Source of the DNA: JBJTIF01 sp046094825
GTDB taxonomy: Bacteria; Actinomycetota; UBA4738; HRBIN12
Length of the DNA stretch: 26,629 bases
Assembly: GCA_046094825.1 (NCBI GenBank)
Contig: JBJTIF010000092.1
Location: forward strand, 1-26,629
Direction of reading: 5' to 3'
Each line of letters starts with the position of its first letter. The first letter of the stretch is position 1. The position numbers and the translations under genes are program-made. Under the pieces are notes generated by a model. That model was not told the origin of the DNA and made no database searches. It worked only from the letters and a program-made list of their open reading frames with translations. Of this stretch, positions 21,566 through 26,629 are shown piece by piece.

Positions 21566-23467
21566 CTAGGTGACGACGACCGTCCCGGCCATCGTCGGGT
21601 GCACGTCGCAGTGGAAGTAGTACTCGCCCGGCTCGAGGGCCGGGATCTCGTAGTCCTTCGAGGCGACGCCGTTGAAGGTCTCTCCTCGGAAGAGCGGGTT
21701 CGCGAGGTCCATCGAGCTCGGGAAGATCGCGATGTTGTGGGGCACCCCGGCGTCCTGGTTGTCGAACGTGAGCGTGACAGCCTTCCCCGCCGGGAGCGAG
21801 ATCGTCGACGTGTCGAAGGCGAGGCCCATCGCCACGACCGCGGACGTCGTCGCCCCGCCTCCCCCGCCGCCACCTCCACCGCCGGCGCCCTCCGCGACGA
21901 CCTGCCCGGTCATCTGCGGGTGCACATCGCAGTGGAAGAAGTACCGCCCCTCCGCGAGGGCGTCGACGTCGTACGTGGTCTCCGCCGGCCCGCTCACGAG
22001 GTCACCCCGGAACAGCGGTTCCGCGAGGTCGTTCGCGCTCGGGAAGATCGCGATGTTGTGCTGGCCGAGCGCCGCCGCGTCGTCGCGGTTGTCGAACAGG
22101 ATCTGGAACGGCTCGCCCGCGGGAACGGTGATGCAGGACCCGTCGGTGAACGCGAGCCCCTGCGCGACGACGGTGACGACCCCCTGCTCGGCGGCGACGC
22201 AGTTCGTCGGTGGCGTCGTCGGCATGCCCGTGTCGCGCTTCGGTTCGATCGTCGGGCTCGGGAGCGCGAAGGCGAACTCGCCTTCGCCGAGGGACCCGAG
22301 GAGCAGGTCGCGGTTCGACGTCTCCTGCCAGGCGAGGAAGACTCCGGCCGAGTCCGACGACGTGACGACGGCCGGCGACGCCGCACCGAGGATCGTCCCC
22401 GTCGGGACCGGCGCGAAGCCGCCCCCACCCGGCGCGATGTCGCCCTGCGCGAATCCGAGACCGGACCCCTCGGACGCCCAGGCGACGGAGACGGTGCCGG
22501 CCGCATCGACGGCGATCGCCGTCCCGAGCGGGGCAGCGGGGTCGATCGTCGCGACCTCGGTCGCGGTTCCGCCGCCGGTCGCGGCGAAGACCGTGCCGTC
22601 GCCGACGTAGGCGACGACCGGCGACGCATCGCCCGCCGCGACCGAGGGCCACGAACCCGGAGCGATCGGGGCAGCCGTCCAGCCACCCTCCCCCGTCGTC
22701 GCGAGGGCGATGCGGTCCGTCGGGTCGACGAAGGCGATGACGGGGTCCCCGCCCGCGATCGCGGTGTCGGTTCCGCAGCCGTGCGCGCACGTCGCAGCGG
22801 GGGCGACGGGGTTCGATCGCCACGCCCCGGGGCCACCCTCGATCGAGCGGAGTTCGCCACCGGAGATGAACGAGATGAACGGGTCTCCCGCCGACGTCAC
22901 CGCGAGGGAGAGCCCCTCGGGCGGGGAATCGAAGACCTTCTCGACCGTCCACGGCATCGTCGACGCGGGATCGGAGGAGCCGGTGGCGTACCAGAGGCCG
23001 TCGACGCTCCCCCAGACCGCGTGGAGCCCATCCTGGCCGTCGATCGCGAGATCGAGGCCGGAGACGGTTCCCGAGGTGAGCGACCCGATCGCCTCGTCGA
23101 ACGCGGGGGCGAACGCGATGTCCACGTTCGGGATCGCCGCCTCGAGCGCGATCGCACCGCGGCTCCAGACCCCGTCGGCGTTGCGCGTCGCGAGGAGCAC
23201 GCCCGGGATCGAGGGCGACCCGATCGGCCGCGCGTCCGCGACCTCCCCGTCGGGGAGGTCCTCAGCGAGACCGAAGTACGCCACGAGCGGACGCCCGTCG
23301 GAGGTCACGACGACGGCGGGGAATCGCCCGGCGTCGTTCAGGGGGTCGACCACCTCCGCGACGAAGCGACGTCCAGAGCCGAGATCGATCTGTGCGCTCT
23401 CCGCACGCCCGCACGCGGTCGCGCCGAGGAGGAGGGCGACGACGAGGACGAGGGACCTGCGGCTCAC
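21566..23467 (-). CDS. Lipoprotein with propeller-like domain and two tandem cupredoxin (blue copper) domains
   Basis: Exported, 633 aa. The signal MSRRSLVLVVALLLGATAC has a lipobox-like ATAC with C19. Residues about 30-410 contain repeated short blocks such as GDPVIAFVDP, SPVVAYVGDG and GDPFISFISG, consistent with a beta-propeller similar to sialidase or WD-type folds; no enzyme motif was recognised. Two plastocyanin-like domains follow, joined by a linker of ten glycines. Domain 1 has H470 (GQHNIAIF), C513, H516 and M519 (FHCDVHPQM); domain 2 has H577 (VPHNIAIF), C620, H623 and M626 (FHCDVHPTM). Both thus keep a full type 1 copper site. Possible roles are extracellular electron transfer or copper handling, with the propeller docking a partner; none is shown. 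The GTG at 23467 lies 10 nt after TAGCAT. Neighbours are uvrA and uvrC, with no visible functional link. Confidence 0.85.
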   Translation of the reverse strand: MSRRSLVLVVALLLGATACGRAESAQIDLGSGRRFVAEVVDPLNDAGRFPAVVVTSDGRPLVAYFGLAEDLPDGEVADARPIGSPSIPGVLLATRNADGVWSRGAIALEAAIPNVDIAFAPAFDEAIGSLTSGTVSGLDLAIDGQDGLHAVWGSVDGLWYATGSSDPASTMPWTVEKVFDSPPEGLSLAVTSAGDPFISFISGGELRSIEGGPGAWRSNPVAPAATCAHGCGTDTAIAGGDPVIAFVDPTDRIALATTGEGGWTAAPIAPGSWPSVAAGDASPVVAYVGDGTVFAATGGGTATEVATIDPAAPLGTAIAVDAAGTVSVAWASEGSGLGFAQGDIAPGGGGFAPVPTGTILGAASPAVVTSSDSAGVFLAWQETSNRDLLLGSLGEGEFAFALPSPTIEPKRDTGMPTTPPTNCVAAEQGVVTVVAQGLAFTDGSCITVPAGEPFQILFDNRDDAAALGQHNIAIFPSANDLAEPLFRGDLVSGPAETTYDVDALAEGRYFFHCDVHPQMTGQVVAEGAGGGGGGGGGGATTSAVVAMGLAFDTSTISLPAGKAVTLTFDNQDAGVPHNIAIFPSSMDLANPLFRGETFNGVASKDYEIPALEPGEYYFHCDVHPTMAGTVVVT

Positions 23468-23477
23468 GATGGAGAGG

Positions 23478-23483
23478 ATGCTA
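23478..23483 (-). promoter_or_regulatory. Putative extended -10 box (TGCTAGCAT) of the copper lipoprotein gene
   Basis: TAGCAT preceded by TGC (extended -10 form) ends 10 nt before the GTG at 23467. No Shine-Dalgarno sequence is visible before the start, so the transcript would have a leader of only a few bases. Confidence 0.4.
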
Positions 23484-23512
23484 GCAAGGGTCCGACGCCG
23501 CGCGGGTGAGGA

Positions 23513-26401
<2,889 letters not shown>

Positions 26402-26408
26402 GGCGCGC

Positions 26409-26414
26409 ATCCTA
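26409..26414 (-). promoter_or_regulatory. Putative -10 box (TAGGAT) of uvrA
   Basis: TAGGAT ends 7 nt before GTG 26401. It overlaps the alternative ATG at 26410. It sits back to back with the plus-strand box at 26444-26449, 29 nt away. No SOS (LexA-type) operator was recognised by eye. Confidence 0.5.
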
Positions 26415-26443
26415 CCGGGGCACCCGGGCGGGCCCCGACGCGC

Positions 26444-26449
26444 TACGCT
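26444..26449 (+). promoter_or_regulatory. Putative -10 box (TACGCT) of the right-edge gene
   Basis: TACGCT on the plus strand ends exactly 6 nt before the GTG at 26456, the same spacing as on the other strand. With the uvrA box it makes a compact divergent promoter region. Confidence 0.45.
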
Positions 26450-26455
26450 GCGCCC

Positions 26456-26629
26456 GTGACGCACCACCGGGACGACCTCGACCGCCTCCCCGCCGCGGAG
26501 CTCCACGACCGCGCGACGCGGCTCGCCTGGCGCCGGCTCGACGCGCGCTTCCTCTGGGACCTCCTCGCGACGATCCCCGAGGCGCGTGCGGCCGCAGGAT
26601 GTCGGCCTCGCTCCGCTCGGCGTCGCCCG
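26456..26629 (+). CDS. Unknown protein, 3' end beyond the window
   Basis: The only plus-strand gene I support. From GTG 26456 the reading begins MTHHRDDLDRLPAAELHDR and continues ATRLAWRRLDARFLWDLLA, with strong G/C at third positions and no stop to the edge. It looks like a helical, charged, soluble N terminus; I do not recognise a family. The last dozen codons (CRPRSARRRP) look less natural than a reading shifted by one base (DVGLAPLGVA), so a frameshift near 26600 is possible, or the true context is cut off. It is divergent from uvrA and preceded by a -10 box at leaderless spacing. Confidence 0.6.
   Translation, partial: MTHHRDDLDRLPAAELHDRATRLAWRRLDARFLWDLLATIPEARAAAGCRPRSARRRP

Noticed and set aside
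21838..21900. Tandem DNA repeat in the GGC-rich stretch
   Set aside because: It encodes the polyglycine linker between the two copper domains; codons vary, so it is a protein linker rather than a mobile or regulatory repeat.

Overview
The window looks like one end of a contig from an uncultured, very GC-rich (roughly 70 %) bacterium. Lipobox-bearing lipoproteins, GTG starts, a RapZ of the GLSGAGRS type and the order uvrC-rapZ-gap-pgk-tpiA...secG suggest a monoderm lineage related to Chloroflexota (Limnocylindria-like) or deep Actinobacteriota; I cannot decide between them from the sequence alone. All genes but one are on the minus strand, so transcription runs from high to low coordinates.

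Right to left: a truncated plus-strand gene starts at 26456 and diverges from uvrA (26401-23513). Then come a lipoprotein with a propeller-like N-terminal half and two tandem blue-copper (cupredoxin) domains (23467-21566), uvrC (21525-19675) overlapping rapZ (19678-18794), and a compact glycolytic operon gap-pgk-tpiA-apgM (18729-14501). The last gene of that operon encodes an archaeal-type cofactor-independent phosphoglycerate mutase, so four consecutive steps of lower glycolysis are co-transcribed. A good promoter at 14423-14395 then opens a 10-kb peptide/nickel-type ABC transporter locus: OppC2-OppA2-OppB2-OppC1-OppA1-OppB1-OppD-OppF. It has two complete permease/binding-protein sets and only one pair of ATPases. 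It ends 9 nt before secG, which is followed by a terminator and tRNA-Leu(GAG). Further left are an ABC-F ATPase, an HtrA-like lipoprotein protease and a truncated M50 intramembrane protease.

The first 233 bases are a near-perfect foldback with a core made almost only of G and C runs. It is probably an assembly or sequencing artefact at a contig end that cuts the M50 gene.

The observation I find most interesting is regulatory. Six genes that open transcription units have a TANNNT -10 box ending exactly 6-7 nt before the start codon (M50, ABC-F, secG, uvrC, uvrA and the right-edge gene). This is the geometry of leaderless mRNAs. Genes inside operons or with longer leaders instead have GGAGG-type ribosome binding sites. 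Also notable: the transporter appears inserted between tpiA/apgM and secG, and the yvcK and whiA genes that usually lie between rapZ and gap in Actinobacteria are absent. I see no CRISPR array, insertion sequence, phage gene or obvious defence system. There is no gene-free stretch longer than 300 bases.
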